Source: Synergistaceae bacterium (GTDB lineage Bacteria; Synergistota; Synergistia; Synergistales; Thermovirgaceae). Taken from it: a stretch of DNA of 55,659 nt. Positions within the stretch are counted from its first letter, which is position 1, and every line of letters starts with the position of its first letter. The stretch covers positions 1 through 55,659 of the forward strand of contig JAAYDT010000060.1 of assembly GCA_012729145.1 (NCBI GenBank), read 5' to 3'. The notes under the pieces were generated by a model. That model searched no databases. It had not been told where the DNA came from and saw only the letters and a list, made by a program, of their open reading frames with translations. Positions 8,408 through 16,880 of this stretch are shown one piece after another. The position numbers and the translations under genes were made by a program.

Positions 8408-8477
8408 CGTATACACCACTTTTATCTATTTTTAGAAGTCAATATATCATTAAATTGCATCAAATTCGCTTTTTCTA

Positions 8478-8506
8478 TTGCAAGAACACCCTCTTTCTGA
8501 TATATA
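8478..8506 (+). promoter_or_regulatory. probable promoter of glutamine synthetase III
   Basis: TTGCAA (8478-8483), a 17-base spacer and TATATA (8501-8506) lie in a very AT-rich 130-base gap between the GntR gene and glutamine synthetase. A single GTATAC half-site sits further upstream at 8409-8414, just after the GntR stop, and could be a secondary target of the GntR protein. Confidence 0.55.
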
Positions 8507-8537
8507 CAGTTATCATTATCTGAAAGGGGTGTTTTCA

Positions 8538-10649
8538 TTGAAAGAGAAGCCTTCTGAGGTCTTCGGTATCAACGTTTTCAATGACCGGGCTATGAGGGAG
8601 AGGCTCCCGAAACAGATCTACCAGAAGCTGCAGGAGGCTGTCTCGGGCGGTGACAAGCTTGACTTCAACGTTGCCGAGATCGTTGCCACAGCCATGAAGG
8701 AGTGGGCCATCTCCAGGGGTGCCAGCCATTACACTCACTGGTTCCACCCCAGGACGGATCTCACCGCTGAGAAACACAACGCCTTTCTGACAGTGGACGA
8801 ATTCGGACTTCCCATGGACTCCTTCGGAGGCGGCGACCTGATCCAGAGCGAGCCCGACGCGTCATCCCTGCCTTCAGGAGGCATGAGGTCCACCTTCGAA
8901 GCCCGGGGCTACACGGCCTGGGACCCGACGAGTCCAGCCTTCGTCGTTAGCGGCGATCATGGAGGTACGCTTTGTATCCCTTCGGTTTTCATCAGCAACG
9001 ACGGAACCCCCCTTGATATGAAAACCCCTCTCCTTAAATCCCTTTCCCGGATAGAAACGGTTACCCTTCGGATCCTTAAGCTCTTCGGGAACCGGAACGT
9101 CCGGTGGACTCGTGTGACTATGGGCGCCGAGCAGGAGTTCTTCCTGGTGGACGAGAGAAAGGCCTCAGAGAGGCCTGACCTGCAGTACTGTGGAAGGACG
9201 ATAATGGGAGCGCCCACACCTAAGGGACAGCAGATGGAAGACCACTACTTCGGCTCAATACCCCCTAGGGTCCTTGCTTTCATGCAGGAAGTTGACCGCC
9301 ATATGAGCACCCTGGGGATCGTTCTCAAGACCCGGCACAACGAGGTGGCTCCCTGCCAGTTCGAGTTCGCACCCCAGTTCACCGAGGCAAACCTCGCAGT
9401 GGACCAGAACCAGATACTTATGGAGCAGATGCGTCAGATAGCTTCCCGCCACGGATTCCGCCTCCTCCTCCACGAGAAACCCTTCGCCCTGATCAACGGG
9501 AGCGGCAAGCACCTCAATTTCTCGATGATGGACAGCGAGGGTCGCAACCTCCTGAAGCCATCTTCAAGCCAGAGGAAGAACATCCAGTTCCTCACCCTGG
9601 TTTCGGGCCTGCTCCTGGGGATCTCCCGTTATGGAGGACTTCTGAGGGCCTCCATCGCCAACCCCGGGAACATGCAGAGGTTAGGAGGGAACGAGGCTCC
9701 CCCCGCCATCATGAGCGTTTTCCTGGGGGATGTGCTTACAGGCATTTTCGACCGCATCGAAGAAGGGCTTCCAGAGAACCTTCCCTCGAAGGCCTTTATC
9801 AACCTGGGGCTCAACCGGCTCCCTGATGTTCTTATGGACAATACCGACAGGAACCGTACTGCCCCCATAGCCTTCACGGGAAACAAGTTCGAGTTTCGTG
9901 CACCCGGTGCATCGCAATCACCGGCCGGTCCCATGACCATGATCCTGTCCCTCTGGACATGGGGGCTGGAGCAGATGGCGCAGATGATAGAATCCCGGAC
10001 CGGGGAAACGGACGTGGCCGATGCCGCCCTCGATGCTATCCGGAATGCCGTGCTGCAGAGCAGCAACATCAGGTTCGAGGGCAACTGCTACTCCCAGGAG
10101 TGGCACGTGGAGGCCTCCAGAAGAGGCCTCCCGATAGCACACAGCACCGACGAGGCCCTGGCCCTCTTCCTGGTCCCCGAGAACAGGGAGCTCCTCTCCG
10201 GCCTGGGCATCTTCTCTGATCGGGAGATCCAGTGCTACTACGAGACAAGGCTGGAGCAGTACGTGAAGACCCTGGAGATAGAGATGAACGTCATGGAGGA
10301 CATGATCCTTACAGGCGTCCTGCCAGCTATCACAAAGCAGATAGGATCGGAGACCTCGGCCTTCGAAAAGATCGCAGACTCTTTCAGGAAAGGCCGCCCC
10401 CCCCACTGGGAGAAACAGATCGATGAACTTGTCACCATCAAGGAGGGACTCCTGGAGGGGATCAACAGTATGACATCCCTGAGGGACAGCATTGGCCGGC
10501 TCGATCTTGAGAAGAGAGCAGAAATACTTTCCGAAAAGGGGGTTCCGGTCCTGGAGGGTGTCAGAGGCATGTGTGATATCGCAGAGAGGACAGTTTCCCG
10601 GGAGTTCTGGCCCTACCCCCGTTACAGCGAGATCCTTCTCTCTTTCTGA
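8538..10649 (+). CDS. glnN: glutamine synthetase type III
   Basis: A 703-residue ATP-dependent ammonia-assimilating enzyme of the GSIII (GlnN) type, which is much longer than GSI or GSII. Marks: HWFHPRTD-x-TAEKHN (near residue 74), MGAEQEFFLVD (metal-binding glutamates), KTRHNEVAPCQFEFAP, HEKPFA-x-INGSGKH (ATP site) and PASQSP-like NKFEFRAPGAS (glutamate site), then the long GSIII-specific C-terminal region. The TTG at 8538 has GGGGTG 7-8 bases upstream; an upstream TTG at 8478 lacks a site and falls in the promoter. It probably assimilates ammonia when the fermented amino acids run short. Confidence 0.93.
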   Translation: MKEKPSEVFGINVFNDRAMRERLPKQIYQKLQEAVSGGDKLDFNVAEIVATAMKEWAISRGASHYTHWFHPRTDLTAEKHNAFLTVDEFGLPMDSFGGGDLIQSEPDASSLPSGGMRSTFEARGYTAWDPTSPAFVVSGDHGGTLCIPSVFISNDGTPLDMKTPLLKSLSRIETVTLRILKLFGNRNVRWTRVTMGAEQEFFLVDERKASERPDLQYCGRTIMGAPTPKGQQMEDHYFGSIPPRVLAFMQEVDRHMSTLGIVLKTRHNEVAPCQFEFAPQFTEANLAVDQNQILMEQMRQIASRHGFRLLLHEKPFALINGSGKHLNFSMMDSEGRNLLKPSSSQRKNIQFLTLVSGLLLGISRYGGLLRASIANPGNMQRLGGNEAPPAIMSVFLGDVLTGIFDRIEEGLPENLPSKAFINLGLNRLPDVLMDNTDRNRTAPIAFTGNKFEFRAPGASQSPAGPMTMILSLWTWGLEQMAQMIESRTGETDVADAALDAIRNAVLQSSNIRFEGNCYSQEWHVEASRRGLPIAHSTDEALALFLVPENRELLSGLGIFSDREIQCYYETRLEQYVKTLEIEMNVMEDMILTGVLPAITKQIGSETSAFEKIADSFRKGRPPHWEKQIDELVTIKEGLLEGINSMTSLRDSIGRLDLEKRAEILSEKGVPVLEGVRGMCDIAERTVSREFWPYPRYSEILLSF

Positions 10650-10678
10650 GCAGCAGCCGGAAATGGTCCTTAACTCGA

Positions 10679-10705
10679 CGGGGGCGACCTGCTCAGGCGC
10701 CCCCG
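10679..10705 (+). terminator. G-C hairpin after glutamine synthetase
   Basis: CGGGGGCG at 10679-10686 pairs with CGCCCCCG at 10698-10705 around an 11-base loop, 29 bases after the glutamine synthetase stop. Only an interrupted T-rich stretch follows, so termination may be partial. It lies between two convergent genes. Confidence 0.5.
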
Positions 10706-10732
10706 TATTCGATTGTTCGATGTGGGAAGATC

Positions 10733-12571
10733 TCATTTAGAGCCGAAGAAGAACCGGAAATCCTCAGAGGAAAGCAGCAGCTGTCCATCCCTGATGCTGT
10801 AACTGCCAGGCCTCAGGTACCTGGCTACGCTCTCCAGCAGATATGGTTCCCTGACATCCGAGTACCAGGCCATCAGACGGGCCAGTTCCCTCGAGTGGGG
10901 CTGCTGACGGAAATGCTGATGGAGCATCATGAGCCCTTCGGCCAGCAACTCTCCCTTCTTCTGCTCCCTTGCGACCCTGATATTGTGATAGGCCAGTTCC
11001 CTCTGTGCGATATCCCTCACCATAAGGCGGCCTTCGGCCTTCTCTATGAGCTGCCTCTGCTCTGCAGCGTCGGCCGCCATGTGTGCCCTCCTCAAAAGCC
11101 TGTCGCCTCCCATTCCCCTGGCGAAGAACAGCAGCCCGGCAACAGCAACGGCGCACATGGTCAACCCCAGGGATCTCAGGATCCAGTCCTTTCTGATCTC
11201 AGTCCAGGAGAACCCGGAGGGAAGGACCTCCCTGTTGGCCAGACCAAAGGCCAGCGCCATCCACAGAGCATCCTCGATCCTGTGGAAAGGGCGGGTCCAG
11301 AGGGCGTTGAACCATATCAGGAACAGAAAAGATGAAGCCCAGACCCCTTCGGGGGATAGGGGACCCTCCCTCTTCAGCATCGAAAAGAGACATTTGAGCC
11401 ACCACGAACCCAGGGCAGCGAGGATAAGCCCGCCGAAGATCCCTGTCTCGCAGAACCACTGGAAGACCTCGCTGTGGGCCCAGTAGGTGTACTGCCACTT
11501 CATTCCCGGATGTTTCTCCAGCATCCTCCTCTGGGCCTCCAGGTAGTTCCACTTGTAATGCCCCAGCCCAACCCCGCTGACGGGGTGCATCCTGAACATC
11601 TCCGCGGTAGTGAGCCAGATGCTGTCACGTTTTCCCACGGTCTGGAAGTGCTCCACCATCTGGAAGGTCTTCATGACGAAGGCGTTACCCCGGCCGAACA
11701 GGAGGGTACCGGAAAAGGTCACAGTGAGAATGGCAATAATAACCGCCAGGCGCACCAGGACCTTCCTTGCACCCATTGACCTGACCAGGAGGAGTGAGAG
11801 GACGAAAAGCCCGAGGGCATAGGAGATAACTGCCGACCTGCTGGTGGAATTCCAGACACCCCAGGCGTTTACGGAAAACAGGAGAAGGCTGGGGGCCACG
11901 GTGGCCCATTTTTTCTCTCCTCCCTCTTCGTCGGTACCAACTCTCATGAATAGCCAGGAGGATCCCAGCATTGCTATGGCGACCCAGAGCCCGAACATGT
12001 TCTGCTGTCCCGTGTTCCCGATGTATTTTCCTGGCGTCGGATAGATAAAGGGGAAGAGATGGTGAATTTCACGGATCTGCAGCTCGGCAAAGATAACATT
12101 TACGGCACCCGCCAACGCTGCAAGCCAGAGAAGGAGATTCAGCCTCCTGCTGTCGAACCCGTTACGGGTTACAATATAGAAACCCCATAGGGAAGCGAAG
12201 AAGAACCACTCCCTTGTAAAGGTCGGCATGGACGTTACAGGGGCCCAGAGGGGCTGTAGGACAAGGAACAGCACAAGGAAGAGCCAGACCGCACCGAAGG
12301 GGTCCAGTACAAAACTGTTACGAACATCCTTTATGAAAGCTATCCTGGCGCCGGCCACGGCAACCAGCACACCTGCAGGCACAAATACAACAGCCCACTT
12401 CATGAGGTGCAGGGTCTCGAACCAGAAGGCACCTGAGAATACAAGGTTGGGGACAGATAGCACGAACAGGATAAGGACCGTGGCCACAGGGTCTGGAACA
12501 ATGCAGCCGCTTTCAGGCCGGAAGTGACAGATGTCTTTCCGGGGTACCTTGCTGCCGGCGATCTTGCTCAA
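10733..12571 (-). CDS. O-antigen ligase/polymerase-like polytopic membrane protein
   Basis: A 612-residue protein with about a dozen hydrophobic segments in the first 430 residues and a C-terminal soluble part rich in arginine and glutamate (about 470-612). The arrangement, a central W-G-F-Y-x-V-T-R-N segment and the later HPVSGVGLGHYKWNY motif near residue 325 are those of the Wzy_C/O-antigen ligase family, which acts on lipid-linked glycans at the outer face of the inner membrane. HPVSGVGLGHY is the most diagnostic motif. Start is TTG at 12569-12571 with GGGGTGAT upstream; an ATG nearby is out of frame. It follows dnaB by 26 bases on the same strand and may be read from that operon. Its actual glycan is unknown. 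Confidence 0.75.
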   Translation of the reverse strand: MSKIAGSKVPRKDICHFRPESGCIVPDPVATVLILFVLSVPNLVFSGAFWFETLHLMKWAVVFVPAGVLVAVAGARIAFIKDVRNSFVLDPFGAVWLFLVLFLVLQPLWAPVTSMPTFTREWFFFASLWGFYIVTRNGFDSRRLNLLLWLAALAGAVNVIFAELQIREIHHLFPFIYPTPGKYIGNTGQQNMFGLWVAIAMLGSSWLFMRVGTDEEGGEKKWATVAPSLLLFSVNAWGVWNSTSRSAVISYALGLFVLSLLLVRSMGARKVLVRLAVIIAILTVTFSGTLLFGRGNAFVMKTFQMVEHFQTVGKRDSIWLTTAEMFRMHPVSGVGLGHYKWNYLEAQRRMLEKHPGMKWQYTYWAHSEVFQWFCETGIFGGLILAALGSWWLKCLFSMLKREGPLSPEGVWASSFLFLIWFNALWTRPFHRIEDALWMALAFGLANREVLPSGFSWTEIRKDWILRSLGLTMCAVAVAGLLFFARGMGGDRLLRRAHMAADAAEQRQLIEKAEGRLMVRDIAQRELAYHNIRVAREQKKGELLAEGLMMLHQHFRQQPHSRELARLMAWYSDVREPYLLESVARYLRPGSYSIRDGQLLLSSEDFRFFFGSK

Positions 12572-12597
12572 TCATATCACCCCGTGACCATAAGACC

Positions 12598-13947
12598 CTA
12601 GGGTATCCAGGCCTGACTTGCAAAACGGGCATGTTCCTTGAAGAAGGTCAGCCTGACAGTACCGGTGGGGCCGTTCCTGTGCTTCGCGATGATGACATCG
12701 GCGGTGTTGTCGCTCTCCTCCGAGGGGGCATCGTAGTACCCGGAACGATAGAGCAGGATGACCAGGTCGGCGTCCTGCTCTATGGCGCCGCTGTCACGCA
12801 GGTCCGACAGCTGCGGCCTTTTTTCGGTCCTGGATTCGACTGCCCTCGAGAGCTGGGAGAGGGCGATCACGGGGACCTCGAGCTCCCTGGCGATCGCCTT
12901 GAGGGACCGGGAGATCTCGGCGACCTCCTGCTGTTTGCTCTCTGTCCTCTTGGTTAGCTGCATCAGCTGGAGGTAATCGACCACAATAAGGCCATTGGTT
13001 GCTTTCATGACCTGGGACCTGAACCGCCTGGACCTGGCCCGAAGTTCCAGGGTTGTGAGCACAGAGCTGTCGTCGATGAAAAAGGGCGCCCTTGAAAGAT
13101 CACCCGCGGCCGAGGCCAGCTTCTCCCAGGCGCTTTCATGGAACATCCCCGTTCGGAGATCGTGTACGTTGACCCTGGCCCTTGATCCCAGCATCCTCTG
13201 GACAAGCTGTTCTGCGCCCATCTCAAGGCTGAACATCAGCACAGGGATCCCCCTGTCTACGGAGGCGTGCATGGCAATGTCGAGCGCCAGGGCGGTCTTC
13301 CCCATGGAGGGTCTGGCGGCAATTATGTTAAGGCTGCCAGGCTGGAATCCTCCTGTGAGCCTCTCGAAATCGTCGAATCCGCTGGGCACCCCGGTGACGG
13401 AACTGTCGGGAGAGTGGAATTTCTCCTCTATGTCACGGAAGGTGGGACCGAGAACATCCCCTACCCTCCGGAAGGGTGTCTGGGTACCTCTCTGGGTTAT
13501 CTCGAAGACAGCCCTCTCGGCCTGGTCCATCACGTCCTCGATCTCCCTGTCCTCATTGTAGCCCAGCCTGGCCACCTCAGCCCCGACCTGGATCAGCCTT
13601 CGGTGAATGGACTTGTCCCGTACTATTCTTGCGTGATATTCGGCATTGGCAGTCGTGGGGACTGAATCCACGAACCCCGCGATGAATGCCTGCCCTCCCA
13701 GGGTAGCCGAAAGTCCCCTTCTCGACAGTTCGTCGAGGAAGGTCAGAGGGTCCACGGGTTTACCCTTCTCGGCCATCTCTCTCATTACCTGGAAGGCCTG
13801 ACGGTGGCTCCCGTCATAGAAGTCCTCGGGCAGAAGGGAGTCGAGGCATATGGTAAGGGCATCGCTGTCGAGGAGACAGGCCCCTACTACCGCCCTCTCG
13901 GCTTCGATGCTATGGGGCGGTATCCTCTCGAAGAGCTGGTCACTCAA
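12598..13947 (-). CDS. dnaB: replicative DNA helicase DnaB
   Basis: The hexameric 5'-3' helicase that unwinds DNA at the replication fork; 449 residues, the normal length. The N-terminal domain starts with PPHSIEAERAVVGACL. The RecA-like domain shows Walker A ARPSMGKTALAL (near residue 210), a Walker B-like VVDYLQLM, and SQLSRAVESR followed by LSDLRDSGAIEQDAD and VIIAKHRNGPTG, all DnaB signatures. The TTG start lies within the last codons of rplI (8-base overlap), which indicates translational coupling. Position after rplI is the widely conserved order. Confidence 0.97.
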   Translation of the reverse strand: MSDQLFERIPPHSIEAERAVVGACLLDSDALTICLDSLLPEDFYDGSHRQAFQVMREMAEKGKPVDPLTFLDELSRRGLSATLGGQAFIAGFVDSVPTTANAEYHARIVRDKSIHRRLIQVGAEVARLGYNEDREIEDVMDQAERAVFEITQRGTQTPFRRVGDVLGPTFRDIEEKFHSPDSSVTGVPSGFDDFERLTGGFQPGSLNIIAARPSMGKTALALDIAMHASVDRGIPVLMFSLEMGAEQLVQRMLGSRARVNVHDLRTGMFHESAWEKLASAAGDLSRAPFFIDDSSVLTTLELRARSRRFRSQVMKATNGLIVVDYLQLMQLTKRTESKQQEVAEISRSLKAIARELEVPVIALSQLSRAVESRTEKRPQLSDLRDSGAIEQDADLVILLYRSGYYDAPSEESDNTADVIIAKHRNGPTGTVRLTFFKEHARFASQAWIP

Positions 13948-14395
13948 CCCTTTCGTCCTCCACCTGAAGGATCATCTCTGCTTCAACTCCCTGATAAAGT
14001 CTTACGGAAAAGTTGTAGGAGCCCAACTCCTTCACAGGCGAGGGGAGTTTGATGTCCTTCTTGTCGACCGGCATCTTGTACCTTTCCTGGATGCTTTCTG
14101 CCACCTGGGCTGCTGTTACACTTCCGAATAGCTTCCCCTTCTCTCCTGCTGTCGCTCTGAGAACTACCTGCTTCCCCTGGAGAAGCGCCCTGTGGTTCCT
14201 GGCCTCCTCCTCTTCGCGTCTGGCCCTGACCTCTTTCGTTCTCTGGCGCTGGTTCCACTCTTCGAGCTTCTCCCTGGTCGCCTCTTCGGCCATCTTCCTG
14301 GGAACTAGGTAGTTCCTTCCGTAGCCTTCAGCCACATCGATGAGGTCGCCCTTTTTCCCCAGCTTGGGTATATCTGTCAACAGGATCACCTTCAT
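13940..14395 (-). CDS. rplI: 50S ribosomal protein L9
   Basis: bL9, 151 residues. It begins MKVILLTDIPKLGKKGD with the conserved GYGRNYLVPR near residue 23, followed by the long connecting helix of charged residues and the C-terminal domain LFGSVTAAQVAE. The ATG at 14393-14395 overlaps the stop of the DUF2232 gene (ATGA); a GGGGGGA stretch serves as ribosome site. An in-frame extension to 14434 lies inside the upstream gene and is not used. Confidence 0.97.
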   Translation of the reverse strand: MKVILLTDIPKLGKKGDLIDVAEGYGRNYLVPRKMAEEATREKLEEWNQRQRTKEVRARREEEEARNHRALLQGKQVVLRATAGEKGKLFGSVTAAQVAESIQERYKMPVDKKDIKLPSPVKELGSYNFSVRLYQGVEAEMILQVEDERVE

Positions 14396-15351
14396 GCTCT
14401 TCCCCCCCGAAACCTGGAACGCAGATCGAACCACATGTCAATAATACCTAAAACAAGAACTATCTGTGCAAGGAATGATACGACAAATACAAGCACTGTC
14501 AGGGCAACCCTTAAAAAACGGCCCAGGCCCCTTGCCTGCATGAAGGACCATCCTACGGCCAGCCCCTGGAAGAAGAAAAGAGCTGTAACCAGAAGGCGCA
14601 GGTTCAGAGCCGTCCTCTGCAGGAATGCCATTGAAGGGTAATAGGCCCCCGTCAGGTGGAGAGCCAAGGAGGCGATAAGCGCCCAGAAGATGCTCTTAGG
14701 GAAACGCCATCGGCTGAACTCGGGGAGTCCAGGGAGGGTCTCCCTGCCGAGCCTTTTCAGGACCGCGGCGCTTACAATATAGCTCAGGAAACAGTCAACC
14801 GTCGCAGCCATTACAAGGAGTGCAGGAAAGATCAAGGGGATCAGCGACAGAGTGGCGCGCATCTGCTCTTTCGCCAGGGAAAGCGCCTCCTCTGACATGC
14901 CCAGACCTGAGTAGAGCGAGGCGATCCTCTCGACCACGGGCATTATCTCCGCTTCCTCAAGGCCGAAGGGATTAATGCCGGTAAGTTTGATGGCTATTAC
15001 CATGAGGAGGAGCTTGCTCCCAATGGAGACAAGGATACCGTAAAGGACTATGTCAACGGCTCTCCCAAAACGTCTCCCCAGGGCCCCAAGGGCGATCCCG
15101 AGGAAGCCGAACCCGAAACAGAAGAAGAGAGCCCCCACCGCCCCTGTAAAGGCAGCCGTAATGACCGTAGCGACCGCAACACCAAGGACCGCCCTCCCAA
15201 GGCTGTGCCTGAGACCGAGAACAACAAGGGGGGCAGGACATACCAGCGAGAAGGCCATCCCTACTATGGGCAGGAAGTGGCCCGCCAGAAAAAGCATGGC
15301 TGAGAGGGCTACGAGAAGCGAAGATTCGACCAGAGCCCTGGTCCTGTCCAT
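14392..15351 (-). CDS. DUF2232 (YybS-like) membrane protein
   Basis: A 319-residue membrane protein with about eight hydrophobic segments, placed between rpsR and rplI, which is where YybS/DUF2232 proteins sit in many Firmicutes and related phyla. Function is unknown; the transporter-like (ECF S-component-like) topology at the N-terminus is typical of the family. A soluble loop at about 130-165 carries several glutamates. It overlaps rplI by 4 bases. A G-C hairpin separates it from rpsR. Confidence 0.8.
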   Translation of the reverse strand: MDRTRALVESSLLVALSAMLFLAGHFLPIVGMAFSLVCPAPLVVLGLRHSLGRAVLGVAVATVITAAFTGAVGALFFCFGFGFLGIALGALGRRFGRAVDIVLYGILVSIGSKLLLMVIAIKLTGINPFGLEEAEIMPVVERIASLYSGLGMSEEALSLAKEQMRATLSLIPLIFPALLVMAATVDCFLSYIVSAAVLKRLGRETLPGLPEFSRWRFPKSIFWALIASLALHLTGAYYPSMAFLQRTALNLRLLVTALFFFQGLAVGWSFMQARGLGRFLRVALTVLVFVVSFLAQIVLVLGIIDMWFDLRSRFRGGRA

Positions 15352-15375
15352 TACTTACAACCTCCCTAACAGAAC

Positions 15376-15403
15376 GGGGGGAGAAGCCTCGGCTCCTCCC
15401 CCC
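15376..15403. other. G-C hairpin between rpsR and the DUF2232 gene
   Basis: GGGGGGAG at 15376-15383 pairs with CTCCCCCC at 15396-15403 around a 12-base interior containing a small secondary stem. There is no T-tract on the minus strand, so this is more likely a partial terminator or RNA-stability element that lowers expression of rplI-dnaB relative to rpsF-ssb-rpsR. Confidence 0.4.
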
Positions 15404-15426
15404 GCGAGGAACACGGGTTATCGTCT

Positions 15427-15678
15427 CTACTCGGCGCTGTACGGAAGGAGCGCAAGGTAACGCACCCTTTTGATCGCTTCCGTGAGCTGCCTCTGGTGTT
15501 TGGCACAGTTCCCCGTCACCCTTCTGGGGACTATCTTTCCACGCTCGCTTATGTACTTCCTGAGTTTCTCAACATCCTTGTAATCTATGTGCTCGATCTT
15601 GTCCACACAGAACATGCAGACCTTGGGTTTCCTTCTCTTGTTTCTTTTGTTTCCGCTGTTCCTTGGTGAAAAGGCCAT
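15427..15678 (-). CDS. rpsR: 30S ribosomal protein S18
   Basis: bS18, 83 residues, with the conserved [18 protein letters not shown]-type core and [19 protein letters not shown]. Cysteines in KVCMFC and TGNC would let it bind zinc (C+ form). GTG and ATG starts are adjacent; the ATG at 15676-15678 is preferred because AGGAGG lies 6 bases before it and 3 before the GTG. S18 assembles with S6, whose gene heads the operon. Confidence 0.96.
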   Translation of the reverse strand: MAFSPRNSGNKRNKRRKPKVCMFCVDKIEHIDYKDVEKLRKYISERGKIVPRRVTGNCAKHQRQLTEAIKRVRYLALLPYSAE

Positions 15679-15713
15679 CACGATCCTCCTTCCCTTAAGC
15701 TGTTCTCTAGACG

Positions 15714-16199
15714 TCAGAAGGGGATATCAGCATCCTCCCCATCGTCCTTGGTGTCGTCCATCTCGGAGATATCCATTACGAAATCGTCACCGAAACCCTT
15801 CTCACGGAGGCTTCCGCCCCTTGATCCCTGATCGGGGTCGGGTGAGAACCCCTCACTGCTCTCCCTACGGGTTCCCAGGAATGTGACACCCTGGGCTATG
15901 ACCTCTGTCACCCAGCGCCTCTCTCCTGTTCCAGCCTCGTAGTTGCGAACCTGGATCCTTCCCTCCACGAGAACAGGGCTCCCCTTCCGGAGATATCTCT
16001 CGCAGTTCTCTGCCTGGGATCCCCAAACCACTACAGGGATGAAGTCCGCCTGGTCCTGGACTTCCCCGTCCCTGTTCTTCCACTGGCGATTGACGGCCAC
16101 CGTGAGCCTGGCAACAGCCTGCTTTGAAGTGGTATAGCGCACTTCCGGGTCCCTAGCCAGATTCCCCATTAAGATCGCCTTGTTGAAACCTCTGGCCAT
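15714..16199 (-). CDS. ssb: single-stranded DNA-binding protein
   Basis: A 161-residue SSB. The OB-fold covers residues 1-105 with [19 protein letters not shown] and GRIQVRNYE-type strands. A flexible acidic linker follows, then the DADIPF tail that recruits replication and repair partners. Start ATG at 16197-16199 has GGGAG 8 bases upstream; a GTG at 16208 would overlap the ribosome site. It lies between rpsF and rpsR, the standard arrangement. Confidence 0.96.
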   Translation of the reverse strand: MARGFNKAILMGNLARDPEVRYTTSKQAVARLTVAVNRQWKNRDGEVQDQADFIPVVVWGSQAENCERYLRKGSPVLVEGRIQVRNYEAGTGERRWVTEVIAQGVTFLGTRRESSEGFSPDPDQGSRGGSLREKGFGDDFVMDISEMDDTKDDGEDADIPF

Positions 16200-16211
16200 C
16201 GGTATCACTCC

Positions 16212-16496
16212 CTAGGCTTCATCCAGTGCTATCACCAGGTGCCTCAGGACCTGGGTCTTGAGCTTCAGCAATCGTTCCAGTTCGCTGACCTGCGATGGTT
16301 CGAGACTGAAAGAGAGAACCGCGTAGAACCCGTCGGTCTGTTTCTGGATGGGATAGGCAAAACGCCTCTTCCCCCAGGAACTGCTCTTTTCGATCTCGCC
16401 TCCCAGGTTGCGCACGACCCCCTCTATCTCCTCCACAGCCGACTTATGATCCTCAAGATCGGCCTGGAAGATCGTAACCATTTCATACGGTCGCAC
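16212..16496 (-). CDS. rpsF: 30S ribosomal protein S6
   Basis: bS6, 94 residues: RPYEMVTIFQADL at the N-terminus, GGEIEKSSSWGKRRFAYPIQ in the middle, and the YAVLSFSLEPSQ-x-ELER-LKL-end typical of the family. The GTG at 16494-16496 is chosen: it gives the usual MRPYE start and lies 7 bases after GGAGGAGGT; a GTG nine bases upstream overlaps that site. First gene of the rpsF-ssb-rpsR operon, with its own promoter. Confidence 0.95.
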   Translation of the reverse strand: MRPYEMVTIFQADLEDHKSAVEEIEGVVRNLGGEIEKSSSWGKRRFAYPIQKQTDGFYAVLSFSLEPSQVSELERLLKLKTQVLRHLVIALDEA

Positions 16497-16524
16497 GTCA
16501 TTCACCTCCTCCCCTTGGCCTATG

Positions 16525-16546
16525 GTCTCCCCGGTTCCGGAGAGAC
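16525..16546 (-). promoter_or_regulatory. hairpin in the rpsF mRNA leader
   Basis: A 22-base segment forms a hairpin of up to 10 pairs (one G-U) immediately before the rpsF ribosome site, with CCGG/CCGG at the tip. Many bacterial rpsF leaders carry an RNA structure bound by the S6:S18 dimer for autoregulation; position fits this, but the diagnostic bulge was not confirmed. Confidence 0.45.
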
Positions 16547-16564
16547 AGGGACATACGGCAGAAC

Positions 16565-16593
16565 ATTATACGCTACGGAGAGTCTCCCGGCAA
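16565..16593 (-). promoter_or_regulatory. promoter of the rpsF-ssb-rpsR operon
   Basis: On the minus strand TTGCCG (16588-16593), a 17-base spacer and a perfect TATAAT (16565-16570). It lies across the stop region of the FtsB/DivIC-like gene and gives a leader of roughly 60 bases. Confidence 0.7.
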
Positions 16594-16878
16594 GGAGTCC
16601 TCCGACACCACCTCGATCCGGAAGATCTGCTCGCCAGGGTAGGTCAGGTTGAACTGCTCCCTTGCGAGGCGAGCCACACCCTCCGGGGTCCTGTAGAAGA
16701 TGATCTTCTCCCTGAGGACCTGTACATCCCTTGTAACGGCGACGAGGCGGTCCATCCTTTCATCGACGATGGACCCAAGCCTGCTTATCTTTTTTAGCTC
16801 CAGGATATAAGCCGTTCCGACGATCGCCAGGAAACAGAGACCTGCTGTTGTCAGGACCACCCAGCGCAGTCGGATCAT
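16573..16878 (-). CDS. septum formation initiator family protein (FtsB/DivIC-like)
   Basis: A 101-residue single-pass membrane protein: short basic N-terminus, a transmembrane segment at about 6-26, then a predicted coiled-coil stretch with hydrophobic heptads and REKIIFYRTPEGVARLAREQFNLTYPGEQIFR. That last segment, with ARE-x-FN-x-x-PGE, is the FtsB/DivIC signature. Such proteins link FtsL, FtsQ/DivIB and septal wall synthesis at division. It starts 2 bases after argS and ends over the rpsF promoter. Family assignment is good; which of the two names applies is not decided by sequence. Confidence 0.75.
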   Translation of the reverse strand: MIRLRWVVLTTAGLCFLAIVGTAYILELKKISRLGSIVDERMDRLVAVTRDVQVLREKIIFYRTPEGVARLAREQFNLTYPGEQIFRIEVVSEDSLPGDSP

Positions 16879-16880
16879 GC

